Assembly: GCA_964542055.1 (NCBI GenBank)
Contig: CAZITB010000046.1
Location: forward strand, 1-19,939
Direction of reading: 5' to 3'
From: CAZITB01 sp964542055
GTDB lineage: Bacteria > Planctomycetota > Phycisphaerae > Sedimentisphaerales > CAMDDF01
Length of the DNA stretch: 19,939 nucleotides
The notes below the pieces were generated by a model that was given only the letters and a program-made list of their open reading frames with translations, ran no database searches and had not been told where the DNA came from. The translations under genes were made by a program, and so were the position numbers. Shown here one piece after another: positions 6,680 to 15,812 of this stretch (position 1 is the stretch's first letter; every line of letters starts with the position of its first letter).

Positions 6680-9514
6680 TTGATAAATAAACAAACTCCC
6701 CAAGATCAGCTCACAGCTTATGTTGTTGCTCATACACATTGGGACAGGGAATGGCGTTATCCGATTTGGCAAACCAGACTGATGCTGCTCGATTTCATGG
6801 ATGAGCTTATAGATTTACTTGAAACTGGAAAATATTATTCATTTCTAATGGATGGTCAGGTAAGTCCTGTTTTAGATTATCTTGAACACAGACCTGAGAA
6901 AAAAGAAAAAATTCAAAAACTTATTTCTGAAGGTAAACTTGAGATTGGTCCATGGTTGACGTTACCTGACGAATTTCCCGTGGATGGAGAATCCCTTGTC
7001 CGGAATCTGTTGCTTGGCCATCGACAAGCCTCTAAATTAGGCAAGGTTTTCAATGTAGGTTATACGCCTTTTGGATGGGGACAAACGGCCCAGCTTCCTC
7101 AAATATATGCAGGTTTCGGCATTGATGTTACCATGGTTGGCAAACGCGTAAACAAAAAAAGAGCACCTCAGTCTGAGTTTATGTGGCGGTCTCCTGATGG
7201 TACTGAACTACTGTCAACTCGCTTTGGAGAATGGGGCAGGCAAAATTTTTACTTTAAAATACATCTGTCTGCCCTTTTCGGCACATTTCATGAAGGTCCG
7301 GGATGGGAATATAATTGGGAAAAAGGCGGACTTGCTTTTCATATTTCCAATCCTGACCAATTCGAGCAGGATCACTTCAGACTGGATGCCCCTGAACAGT
7401 GGTATCCTGAATATATAAACCAGGAAGTAATTGATGAAACCTGGCATACAACTGATGATTCGATCATACCGGATCATCGTCTGATGATGAACGGCTGCGA
7501 CTACACCTCTGGCCAGAAACTTTTTCCTGAAATGCTCGAACGCATAAAAAAAATCGATAATAAGAACAGAAAATGGGTTCAGGCCAGTATGGCTGAATTT
7601 GCAGATGTTATGCGCAACAAGATCGATAAGAGTAAATTGCAAATTGTGCATGGGGAACTCCGAGACGGTCCTGCAGGGGCGGTAACTGGGAATGCATTAA
7701 CAACCAGGCTTTATTTGAAACAGCTCAACAAAGTTGCTCAAAACATGTTGATCAGATACGCAGAACCAATGACAACATTAAATTCGTTGCTGGGCTTTGA
7801 AGTTGAAATTAGTCTATTGGAAAAAGCGTGGGATTATCTGCTTAAGTCTCATCCTCATGATTCAATTAATGGTGTTACACAGGATAAAACTGCCAATGAT
7901 ACAGAAAACAGGCTAAATCAGGTAATTGATATATCCAGATCGCTGGGAATTCGCGCCATGCAGGACATTATCCGCCAGATAAATACAAGTAAGTTTAACG
8001 ACAAAGATGTATTACTGGTAGTGTTTAATCCTATGCCGTATCCTAGAAGAGAAATACTTGAAGCCTGGATCAATTACCCTTATGAAGAGACTCATGATTA
8101 CTTTATTGCTGACCCTGATGGTTTGCTTATCTCAGATGCCGATGGCAATTTGCAGCCTACACAATTCAATGGCTCTTCAGTAGAAAATTACTGTGTGGCG
8201 GAAGGTCATACCCGTGCCTTTCCTTACAAATGCAAACGGTTTAGAATGTTCTTTGATACCGGCATGCTTCCTGCCTGCGGATACAAAGTGTTTAAAGCCG
8301 AAAAATTTATCCAGGAGAATGCTTCTGATGATGTCGCATGGTCAAATTCTCAGGCGATGACTGACAATTTAATAAAATCTCCTACCAGAATGGAAAATGA
8401 GTTTTTAAGTATCAGTTTTAATTCAGATGGGACTTTTAATTTAACTGATAAGACCTTGGACAAAACATTTAATAACTTAAATTACTTTACCGATCGGGGA
8501 GAAGCTGGGAATTACTGGATAAATAACCGCCCTGCTTTTAACCAGGAATTCAGCTCAATTGGTGGAAACGCCAGAATTTGGGTAGATAAAGAAGGGCCGG
8601 TTTGTTCAACAATTGCGGCAGAAATTATTATGCCGCTTCCGCAAACCTCTGATGAGCAAAAAAGGTCTGACTCTGTCGAAGACATGAAAATCACCAGCTT
8701 CGTAACTTTAAAAAAGGACCAGAAATCAGTAGAGGTCAAAGTTGAATTAGAAAATAAAATAGAAAATCATTATTTGAAGGTTAATTTCCCCACTGACCTG
8801 AAAAATGTCACTCATGCTGATAGCGGCGGACATTTCATCGTAAATCACAGGCCAATAAAACCCCAAGGTCCCACCGAAGACAGTTATTGGCCGGACATGG
8901 CCACACAGCCCCATGACCGGTTTGTTGATATCAGTAATGGTAAATATGGCTTTGCTATAATTAACGACAGCTTCACAGAATATGAAGTACTCAAAGATAA
9001 CCATACTTTAGCCCTTTCGATGCTCAGGGCCGTGAAAAATTGGATTTGTACCGAAATCAGAGCTGGTTCTGATTTCCCCAGTCAAAAAGGCGGGCAGTCT
9101 CTTAGAAAGCATGTTTATAATTATTCTATCATACCTCACGAGGGTAACTGGGAAAAAGCAAACATTGACTTGGCTGCTGCGAAATTAAATACTCCCTGCC
9201 AAATCGTACAAACCCGAAAGAATCCTGCCGGTAAACTTGATGGTAATAAATTATCAATGTTCTCAATAGACAATTCTGCAGTTAGTTTTTCGGCTTTGAA
9301 GAAATCTCAGGACAGAGATTCTTATATACTGAGAATTTGTAATCCATCGGCAAAAAAGCAGAAAACTAATATAACATTCTTATCTCAAATAAAAAACTCA
9401 TGGGCGACAAATCTAAATGAAGAAAGAATGGAAAAACTTGAAGTCAAGAATGAAAATTCAATTTCAATAAGTCTAGATCAATTCAAAATACAAACAATAG
9501 AACTGGAAATTTAA
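6680..9514 (+). CDS. GH38-type alpha-mannosidase
   Basis: A 944-residue protein with the family 38 layout: catalytic N-terminal barrel, helical middle and C-terminal beta domain. HTHWDREW (18-25) supplies metal ligands His20 and Asp22. GPWLTLPDEFPVDGESLVRN supplies the probable nucleophile Asp97 (also a metal ligand), and SHPHDSING supplies His393 before Asp394. SEGKLEIGPW and the GELRDGP...YLKQLN segment also fit. One deviation: in PFGWGQTAQLPQ (family usually PDSFG.SAQLPQ) the Asp seems replaced by Phe. It starts with TTG at 6680, with AAGGTG 7 bases upstream; the next ATG would remove the metal site. There is no signal peptide, so it is probably cytoplasmic, trimming imported mannosides. 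Family members cut alpha-mannosidic links with retention of configuration. The exact linkage cannot be read from the sequence. Confidence 0.93.
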   Translation: MINKQTPQDQLTAYVVAHTHWDREWRYPIWQTRLMLLDFMDELIDLLETGKYYSFLMDGQVSPVLDYLEHRPEKKEKIQKLISEGKLEIGPWLTLPDEFPVDGESLVRNLLLGHRQASKLGKVFNVGYTPFGWGQTAQLPQIYAGFGIDVTMVGKRVNKKRAPQSEFMWRSPDGTELLSTRFGEWGRQNFYFKIHLSALFGTFHEGPGWEYNWEKGGLAFHISNPDQFEQDHFRLDAPEQWYPEYINQEVIDETWHTTDDSIIPDHRLMMNGCDYTSGQKLFPEMLERIKKIDNKNRKWVQASMAEFADVMRNKIDKSKLQIVHGELRDGPAGAVTGNALTTRLYLKQLNKVAQNMLIRYAEPMTTLNSLLGFEVEISLLEKAWDYLLKSHPHDSINGVTQDKTANDTENRLNQVIDISRSLGIRAMQDIIRQINTSKFNDKDVLLVVFNPMPYPRREILEAWINYPYEETHDYFIADPDGLLISDADGNLQPTQFNGSSVENYCVAEGHTRAFPYKCKRFRMFFDTGMLPACGYKVFKAEKFIQENASDDVAWSNSQAMTDNLIKSPTRMENEFLSISFNSDGTFNLTDKTLDKTFNNLNYFTDRGEAGNYWINNRPAFNQEFSSIGGNARIWVDKEGPVCSTIAAEIIMPLPQTSDEQKRSDSVEDMKITSFVTLKKDQKSVEVKVELENKIENHYLKVNFPTDLKNVTHADSGGHFIVNHRPIKPQGPTEDSYWPDMATQPHDRFVDISNGKYGFAIINDSFTEYEVLKDNHTLALSMLRAVKNWICTEIRAGSDFPSQKGGQSLRKHVYNYSIIPHEGNWEKANIDLAAAKLNTPCQIVQTRKNPAGKLDGNKLSMFSIDNSAVSFSALKKSQDRDSYILRICNPSAKKQKTNITFLSQIKNSWATNLNEERMEKLEVKNENSISISLDQFKIQTIELEI

Positions 9515-9557
9515 AAAGAGCGTGCAAAAAATTTATTAATCTATTCTGGAGAGTAAA

Positions 9558-12020
9558 ATGAAAAAGAAACTTAATTTTATAGTTATTGTTATTGTTTTTG
9601 GTTTTTTCTCAATCTGTTCTGCTGGTATTTCTATTGAAAAGGTCCTTTTTCAAAAGGCATATCAGTCTTCCGTTTATAATGACAGCGAACTGGTCGATAA
9701 CGGCGGGACAATGTTTGTATATGTTCGAAATACCGATTCAGTTGCAAGAACAATAACGGAGTTCAAAATTAACGGAACTGATGCTGATACTTTGGTATCG
9801 AACGAAACATTAGTATTCTGGAGATACTGGCCTGAAACAATTCCCGCCGGAGAAGTTGCGGCAATAACTGTAAAGGCATTTGATACCCCAATAGCCGACA
9901 ACACCAGTGTTACAGTTTTTGTAAAATCTTCTTCGAATGCAACTGATTCTATGACTACCACTCTCAAAGAACAAAAACTTAAGCTCGGCTCTGTAATGGC
10001 AAGCCAGGATATGCAGACCCTTTACCTGTTTTTGAGAAATACAGACAATGCGGCCTACACAGTCAACTCCATTTACGTCAATGGCAATGTAACCAGCCAA
10101 AGCACATTTGTTCCCGGGACAGCGACGGTCAATCCCGATTGGGTCTGTCCAATCAAAATTTCTTTTACTGAACCTTTACAGAAAATGGAGCATCTTTCAA
10201 TTTCTGTCGGAGCTGAAAAAGCGACCGGTGGCACTGTCATGATTGGAGCACCGCTGCGATTGGTAAGGCCCAAATTTGAAATCGGAACATGGAGTTCTTC
10301 GCTGCCCGAGCCATCCAACGAGGATCATCAGCAGTATGTTAAACGATTACACCTGACACATGAAACTGGAAGCGGAAACTGGACTCATATCGATGCTATG
10401 TACAACAAGTATAATATAGGTTCGTTTACACTCGATACAAGCTATAATTCATGTCTGTACAACCGCAACCTGGACAGGGTAACAGCGTATTTCATTGACG
10501 ATGAGCCTGACCACGGTGCCGAACCTGTAGGACCGCTGCTCGATGAAAACATGTTTGTCTGGCGAACTGATCCAACCCATCCGACATACATCAATCTTTG
10601 TAAAAATCATCGTTTCGCTCAATATAGTCACTTTACCGATATTGTCGGAATGGATCATTATGCGATGTGGGCACCGAACATTCTCGGCAACAGCGCGGGA
10701 GATTTTGAAGAGGTCATCGAGTATATGGATATTCTCAAACTCAATACCGAACCGAGAATAATGTGGCCCTGGCCTCAACTTGTAGCTGATGGAACGTGGA
10801 GCAAACAGCCTCCTGCATGGGGTATTAATCTGCAGTTCTGGTCGCACATTATGTGCGGAGCCAAAGGTTACAAATGGTTCAAGTATGGGCCGGGATATGA
10901 AAGCAGCTGGACATCTCAGATGAATGAAGCAGAACAGGTTACCAGGGAACTGAATCTGATAAAAGGGATTCTCCTTTATGGTGAAGTCGCAGGCCCGGGA
11001 TTCGCCACTCCTAGCAACTCTAAAATCAAAAGCAGGGTTATCGTTGGCGAAGATGCAATAGCTGTTATTGTAACAAATTATGACTACCATAAATGGCGCA
11101 CCTGGCCATGGGAAAAATACCAATATGACATTGATCCGGTAAACGCAAGTGTGAATGTGGTAGTTCCATGGTGGATACCAATCGATCAAATACAGCAGGT
11201 TACCGCATCAGGTTTGAGCACGCCGAATTATACCATTAATAATGCGATGAGTGTTACGATCAATTTCAATATAAATGAAGACAGCCTTATATATCTTATA
11301 GGGAAAAACGATACACAACTACCATCTGTTCCGCAGGATTTTAAAGCGGTTGTTCACAGCGGAAATACTGCTGTACTTAGCTGGAAAGAAAGTTTTGATA
11401 ATTACGGTATCAATCAATACCATTTATACAAAAATGGAACTTATCATGCCCCCCTGAAAGAGGCTATATACACCGATAACGCTGTCGGAAACAATGCGCT
11501 TTATAAAGTAGTCGCGGTTGACGCAGCGTGGAACACTTCAGGTTGGAGCAATTCGGTACTTCTCAATGACACCCTTGCCCCGACTGGAAGCGTTGTAATC
11601 AACTCAGGAGATTCCTATACAACATCAAGAAATGTAAATCTGACGCTCTCGGCGACTGATAATTCAGGAACTGTGAACTTAATGCGTTTTAGCAATGACG
11701 CATCAAACTGGACATCATGGCAAAGTTATGGCAGTTCCAAAAGCTGGACTCTTTCTGAAGGAAATGAAATAAAAACTGTTTATGTGCAGTTCAGGGATAG
11801 TGTCGGCAATGTATCAAATTATTCAGATGACATCGTATATACAAAAAAAGGTGACTTTAATTATGATCTTGAAGTGGATATCTTCGATTTGGAGATTTTC
11901 GTCACAAAATGGCTCTCAGATTGCGAACAGGACTGCCCTGCCGATTTTAATTCAGATGGAAGTGTAAATTTTGAAGATTTTTCTGAATTTGCTGAAAACT
12001 GGCTTTTCAACAGCCTTTAA
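9558..12020 (+). CDS. Secreted putative TIM-barrel glycosidase with Fn3, Ig-like and dockerin modules
   Basis: An 820-residue exported protein; signal peptide 1-22 (cut SICSA|G) and a good GGAGAG ribosome site. Two beta-sandwich modules (~25-125, ~140-235) precede an unassigned ~240-480 domain with hydrolase-barrel features: FIDDEPD with Glu316, DIVGMDHY, LNTEPRIMWPWPQ with Glu398, and HIMCGAKGYKWFKYGP, the kind of last-strand motif seen in clan-A-like barrels. Glu316 and Glu398 are candidate catalytic residues (inference). An Fn3 domain (~586-670), an Ig-like domain (~672-762) and a dockerin-like domain (765-820) follow. The dockerin has two calcium loops, DFNYDLEVDIFD and DFNSDGSVNFED, with a Cys pair between them. 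It has a 672-residue paralogue at 17603 lacking the last two modules, and shares a converted DNA block with it. I do not recognise a named family for the central domain. Confidence 0.85.
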   Translation: MKKKLNFIVIVIVFGFFSICSAGISIEKVLFQKAYQSSVYNDSELVDNGGTMFVYVRNTDSVARTITEFKINGTDADTLVSNETLVFWRYWPETIPAGEVAAITVKAFDTPIADNTSVTVFVKSSSNATDSMTTTLKEQKLKLGSVMASQDMQTLYLFLRNTDNAAYTVNSIYVNGNVTSQSTFVPGTATVNPDWVCPIKISFTEPLQKMEHLSISVGAEKATGGTVMIGAPLRLVRPKFEIGTWSSSLPEPSNEDHQQYVKRLHLTHETGSGNWTHIDAMYNKYNIGSFTLDTSYNSCLYNRNLDRVTAYFIDDEPDHGAEPVGPLLDENMFVWRTDPTHPTYINLCKNHRFAQYSHFTDIVGMDHYAMWAPNILGNSAGDFEEVIEYMDILKLNTEPRIMWPWPQLVADGTWSKQPPAWGINLQFWSHIMCGAKGYKWFKYGPGYESSWTSQMNEAEQVTRELNLIKGILLYGEVAGPGFATPSNSKIKSRVIVGEDAIAVIVTNYDYHKWRTWPWEKYQYDIDPVNASVNVVVPWWIPIDQIQQVTASGLSTPNYTINNAMSVTINFNINEDSLIYLIGKNDTQLPSVPQDFKAVVHSGNTAVLSWKESFDNYGINQYHLYKNGTYHAPLKEAIYTDNAVGNNALYKVVAVDAAWNTSGWSNSVLLNDTLAPTGSVVINSGDSYTTSRNVNLTLSATDNSGTVNLMRFSNDASNWTSWQSYGSSKSWTLSEGNEIKTVYVQFRDSVGNVSNYSDDIVYTKKGDFNYDLEVDIFDLEIFVTKWLSDCEQDCPADFNSDGSVNFEDFSEFAENWLFNSL
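9681..10013. repeat. Near-identical 333-bp block shared by paralogues, copy 1
   Basis: Aligns without gaps to 17735-18067 (constant offset 8054) with about 11 mismatches by hand count, roughly 97% identity; 9887-9982 is a 96-base perfect run. Both flanks drop to roughly two-thirds identity. It encodes the first beta-sandwich module of the secreted protein. The abrupt edges suggest gene conversion between the two genes rather than simple common descent. Confidence 0.9.
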
Positions 12021-12131
12021 TTTTTTGGCATTAAAAAGTATCAGAACTGAGATTCATATTTCTCCAATTTTAGAATCTGACCAGCCAAAGGGCAAATATG
12101 ATGATTTAACTTAAAAAAAAGAGAATTTATA

Positions 12132-14627
12132 ATGAAGTATTTACTAACAGCGATTTCGTTGAGCCTTTTATGGGTTCTATCAGCCAATGCCGCAATTTTA
12201 TCAGTAAACAAAAGCTACGGTCCATACAGATCTGTTTCGGCAGCTGTTAGCGCGGCAAATGATGGTGATACTGTTTTGATCACTGACAGCAGTATTTATT
12301 ATGAAAGCGTCAATTTAAATAAAAATGATATAAAGCTGAAAGGCTCGGACGGACAACAGCCCATATTAAGCGGACAAAACATGGCAGATACCGAAAAGGT
12401 CATATGGGCAACGGCGGATAATATTGTTATTGAACAAGTTGTTATTATTGTCGGCGGAGCTTACAGCGGGATTTGCAGCAACGGCGGTACAATTACTATA
12501 ACAGGTTGCGAATTCGATCTCCAGGTCCCTAACCCGACCGCAAATTTCGCGATAGAGATAAATAACTCCGATGGGATCAAAAACATAAACAATTGCAGTT
12601 TTTACGGACTGGATAACGTCGAAGCCGGCGGTATCATCGTAAATACATCTACTGCGATTACTATGACCGTTAACCAATGCGATTTCTGGGGGTTTGGAAG
12701 CAGGGGTGGAATGATAGGCTTGGGTGTTCCGACAAACAGCGACATCTCTATCCATAACAGTTGTTTCGCCAATTACAGCACCACCGGAGGTATTGTCGCG
12801 ATTAACAGCTGGGGAAACAACGGCATAACAATTACAGAAACAAATAATACCCTTTACAATATTACTATTCCAATCAGTACAAATGTAAATGGTGGGGCTT
12901 TTCACAACACATCCGAATCGGTTACCGGCAATGCAAACCCAACAGATTCTCAGCTTACAATTAATTTGAACGACATTGACCACCTTCTCGGATATTATGG
13001 AGTTGACATTGCTTCTGGTACTGTCTTGAAAGAATATACAGGCCCCAGAAGTCTTGATTACTTTCTCAAAAAATCAATTCGTTGGATAGAGCATGATTTT
13101 TTTAGAGGTTTTTATGACAGCGTTCTTGGTATGTACTGGCAAACACATACTATAGATTTCATGGCCAATACTGGTGTTCGGCACTGGGATCAGTTCGAAC
13201 ATTGCTGGGGTCGTGGTTATACACCTGCAGACTGGCATCGAATTAAAATCGCTGCCGATGAAGTTAGGCAGACTGTTCCGATCCTCGGCGGAAGCATGAT
13301 GGAATCAATAAGGAAAAATAATGTAAAGAACACACCGATACCAAATAAGTTCTGGACATGGCTCATTCAATACGGACGTACGGTTTCGATGCGACCTATG
13401 GAAGTTAAATGGGTTAATGGCCAGCGATATCAGGCACATTTTTTTGATTATGATACAATGCTGGGAACGGGGGTGGATTTCTGGGCACCTGATGAAAGTG
13501 TTCCCAATATCAATAAACAGGAGGGTATCTTATGGTATCTATATCTTTCTATGAACATGATTGATTCGGGCATGAACCAGATAGCGGTTGGCCAGCCTCA
13601 AAAAACTTTCGGACAGGATAAATTTCAAAGCGGCTTTGGAGGGCAGGCGCTTCGGATGGTTTCTAAGTTTGCTAAAAATTACGGACTTGAATATGGACCA
13701 GATGTAGAAGGTACTCGGTTTGTTACATTTGGCGCAAATACAGTTGTGTATTATCTTTCTGACTATTGCGACTATGTGGATTTCGTCATTTCCCCTTACG
13801 GTGCAAACTGGGCCGGTATAGGTAATATGTGGCCCAACGGCCTGGAAGATTCATGGGATACCATCCCCCCCTCCAGTGCGGGTTTGCCGGGTAAGCCGCT
13901 TTGTTTGCAATTGGATACCAGTGTCGCTGATATTGACCAGATAAACGCATTCGTTAAAGCAAATCCCTACACAAGGAATCAATGGCTTGTAGATTATACA
14001 AACCATGTAAGGGATACATACGGCTATTATAATTTTATGCCGGGCGTTACTCCGTATATGCCTATCGATACACAGGTTTTCACTGGTTATATTTTACCAC
14101 CAACTGGTTATCCATGGCGATATAATTTTTTACCGTGGCAGGACTACAGCGGATGCGAAAACACTATACGTGACCTGCATGATGATTTTGACCCAACAGG
14201 GTCGATTACGATTAATTACGGAAATACTGTAGCATTTTATGATTTGCTGGATTTAACAATAACCGCAAATGACCAAGGCAGCGGTGTATCTAAAATGAGA
14301 TTGAAAATTGACGGAAACTGGACAGAATGGATGCATTACTCGGAATCCTTTCAGGTCAGGATTGATAATAGTTCTTACGGCACGAAAACAGTATCTTTGC
14401 AGCTTCAGGATTCTGTTGGAAATATTTCATCGACATATTTTGACAGTATAATTTTTACTATGAAAGGTGATTTTGACGGAGATTTGGATGTTTCGTTTGA
14501 AGATATTGCATATTTCGCCAAATACTGGTTGGATCATTGCCTTGAGGACCATTGCCGAAGTGCGGATACGAACCTGGACGGATATGTAGATTTGAGCGAT
14601 TTTTCAGAAATTGTAAGTAATTGGTAA
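12132..14627 (+). CDS. Secreted beta-helix, unassigned catalytic-like domain and dockerin fusion
   Basis: An 831-residue exported protein with signal peptide 1-20 (cut ANA|A). Residues ~30-280 are a right-handed parallel beta-helix (GPYRSVSAAVSAANDGDTVLI opening, then Asn-rich rungs ending in NNCSFYG, NQCDFWG, HNSCFAN). Residues ~290-680 are an alpha/beta-looking region rich in aromatic and acidic residues (VRHWDQFEHCWGRGY, GVDFWAPDESVP, YDYCDYVDFVISPYG-like segments) that I cannot assign; a glycosidase barrel is possible. An Ig-like module (~686-775) and a dockerin-like domain (779-831) close it, with loops DFDGDLDVSFED and DTNLDGYVDLSD and a Cys pair between them. The ribosome site is weak (AGAG), and it follows the previous gene by 111 bases. 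Probably secreted with the preceding dockerin protein to act on the same glycan. Confidence 0.82.
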   Translation: MKYLLTAISLSLLWVLSANAAILSVNKSYGPYRSVSAAVSAANDGDTVLITDSSIYYESVNLNKNDIKLKGSDGQQPILSGQNMADTEKVIWATADNIVIEQVVIIVGGAYSGICSNGGTITITGCEFDLQVPNPTANFAIEINNSDGIKNINNCSFYGLDNVEAGGIIVNTSTAITMTVNQCDFWGFGSRGGMIGLGVPTNSDISIHNSCFANYSTTGGIVAINSWGNNGITITETNNTLYNITIPISTNVNGGAFHNTSESVTGNANPTDSQLTINLNDIDHLLGYYGVDIASGTVLKEYTGPRSLDYFLKKSIRWIEHDFFRGFYDSVLGMYWQTHTIDFMANTGVRHWDQFEHCWGRGYTPADWHRIKIAADEVRQTVPILGGSMMESIRKNNVKNTPIPNKFWTWLIQYGRTVSMRPMEVKWVNGQRYQAHFFDYDTMLGTGVDFWAPDESVPNINKQEGILWYLYLSMNMIDSGMNQIAVGQPQKTFGQDKFQSGFGGQALRMVSKFAKNYGLEYGPDVEGTRFVTFGANTVVYYLSDYCDYVDFVISPYGANWAGIGNMWPNGLEDSWDTIPPSSAGLPGKPLCLQLDTSVADIDQINAFVKANPYTRNQWLVDYTNHVRDTYGYYNFMPGVTPYMPIDTQVFTGYILPPTGYPWRYNFLPWQDYSGCENTIRDLHDDFDPTGSITINYGNTVAFYDLLDLTITANDQGSGVSKMRLKIDGNWTEWMHYSESFQVRIDNSSYGTKTVSLQLQDSVGNISSTYFDSIIFTMKGDFDGDLDVSFEDIAYFAKYWLDHCLEDHCRSADTNLDGYVDLSDFSEIVSNW

Positions 14628-14654
14628 TCTTTAAAAATTGAAAAAGGGTTTATT

Positions 14655-15812
14655 ATGAACACAAAAAGATTTCTTTTGGTTTTGGTCATTTGTTTTTCTT
14701 CGCTTATATTGTCGGGATGTTTGGAGTCCCAACAAAACAACCAAATGCTTTCTAAGGAAAAAACTTTACCCGATACTATCGGATGCACTCATGTAAGAGG
14801 CAGATATTATCTAACACAGAAAGATTTTCTAAATGAAGGTGCCGATCAGCTCCTTGAGATGGGTACTCGTGTTATAAAGGTCTGGCTGCATAACGCATCT
14901 GAAACACCCGCTGTAATGTACCCTTATAACTCAGACTGGCCGGAATTCAGTTCCCTCGTGCAGTGCGCCCAACATCATTACTGGAAAGAACTATTTAACA
15001 AACCCTTTACTACCTACATCATTCAGGTTATGGCGATAACCGACCATGAAGACGATTATTACTGGCTGGACGGTTTCGAAGACAACCAATTAGAAGAAAT
15101 AGAACAGCAGATGTATGAACTGGCAAAGCATCTGTTGACTCAATATCGCGACACAGGCAAGACTTTCATATTTTCAAATCACGAAACCGATTGGCACCTT
15201 AAAAAAGCCAATAAATTTGACGTAGAAACCCCCGTCCATGTTCTTGATAATACCGTAAAATGGTTTACCGCCCGTCAGGAGGGTGTAAATCGTGCACGAG
15301 AAGAGTTCGGAATGAATGGGGTAAGGGTTTTCCACAGCGCTGAAGTGGTTAATGTTGTAAAGAGTATGAAGGAAGGACAGCTCAATGTGGTAAATTATGT
15401 GTTGCCTAAAGTCAAACTCGACCTGATTTCATATTCCGCCTGGGATTCGACAGTTATCGGTGGATTACACGAAAAAGAGGAAATAGGACAGGCACTTGAT
15501 TACATTGCGAAAAACGCAATAGACAGCGAGTATTTCGGCAACAAAAATGTCTTCATAGGTGAATACGGAGTTCCTGAACAAGAATGGGGACAAGAGGCTC
15601 TGATGACTGTTACCAAAAATGTTGTCGAAGAAGGACTGGAATGGGGTTGTCCTTATATTGTACACTGGCAGCTTTATTGTAATGAGCCCAAAGAAGGAGT
15701 GGAAATTCCTTCCTGGGAGCTTGACGATTTTCGAGGTTTTTGGCTTATACGTCCTGACGGCTCAAAAACAAAAGCTTATAACTATTTTGAGGATATCCTG
15801 AAAAATGAATAA
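14655..15812 (+). CDS. Lipoprotein with clan-A-like glycoside hydrolase fold
   Basis: A 385-residue lipoprotein with leader MNTKRFLLVLVICFSSLILSGC; the lipobox LSGC places the lipid on Cys22. After a short linker the chain reads like an (alpha/beta)8 hydrolase: LLEMGTRVIKVWL (early strand), FIFSNHETDW with Glu177 as candidate acid/base, KLDLISYSAWDST (strand six type), VFIGEYGVPEQEWG with Glu303 as candidate nucleophile, and PYIVHWQLYCNEP as the final strand. The pairing of a mid-protein Glu and a GEYG Glu about 125 residues later is typical of clan GH-A. The specific family and substrate are not recognisable to me. An AAGGG ribosome site lies before the ATG. The last codons overlap the next gene by 8 bases, indicating coupled translation. 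Confidence 0.82.
   Translation: MNTKRFLLVLVICFSSLILSGCLESQQNNQMLSKEKTLPDTIGCTHVRGRYYLTQKDFLNEGADQLLEMGTRVIKVWLHNASETPAVMYPYNSDWPEFSSLVQCAQHHYWKELFNKPFTTYIIQVMAITDHEDDYYWLDGFEDNQLEEIEQQMYELAKHLLTQYRDTGKTFIFSNHETDWHLKKANKFDVETPVHVLDNTVKWFTARQEGVNRAREEFGMNGVRVFHSAEVVNVVKSMKEGQLNVVNYVLPKVKLDLISYSAWDSTVIGGLHEKEEIGQALDYIAKNAIDSEYFGNKNVFIGEYGVPEQEWGQEALMTVTKNVVEEGLEWGCPYIVHWQLYCNEPKEGVEIPSWELDDFRGFWLIRPDGSKTKAYNYFEDILKNE

Noticed and set aside
7214..7651. 145-codon minus-strand frame
   Set aside because: Antisense to the GH38 catalytic domain; no supporting features.
10449..11189. 246-codon open frame on the minus strand
   Set aside because: It is fully antisense to the secreted hydrolase gene, lies in a conserved coding region, and its translation has no domain or ribosome-site support.
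12366..12983. 205-codon minus-strand frame
   Set aside because: Shadow of the Asn-rich beta-helix region of the gene at 12132; the repetitive composition creates the long antisense frame.
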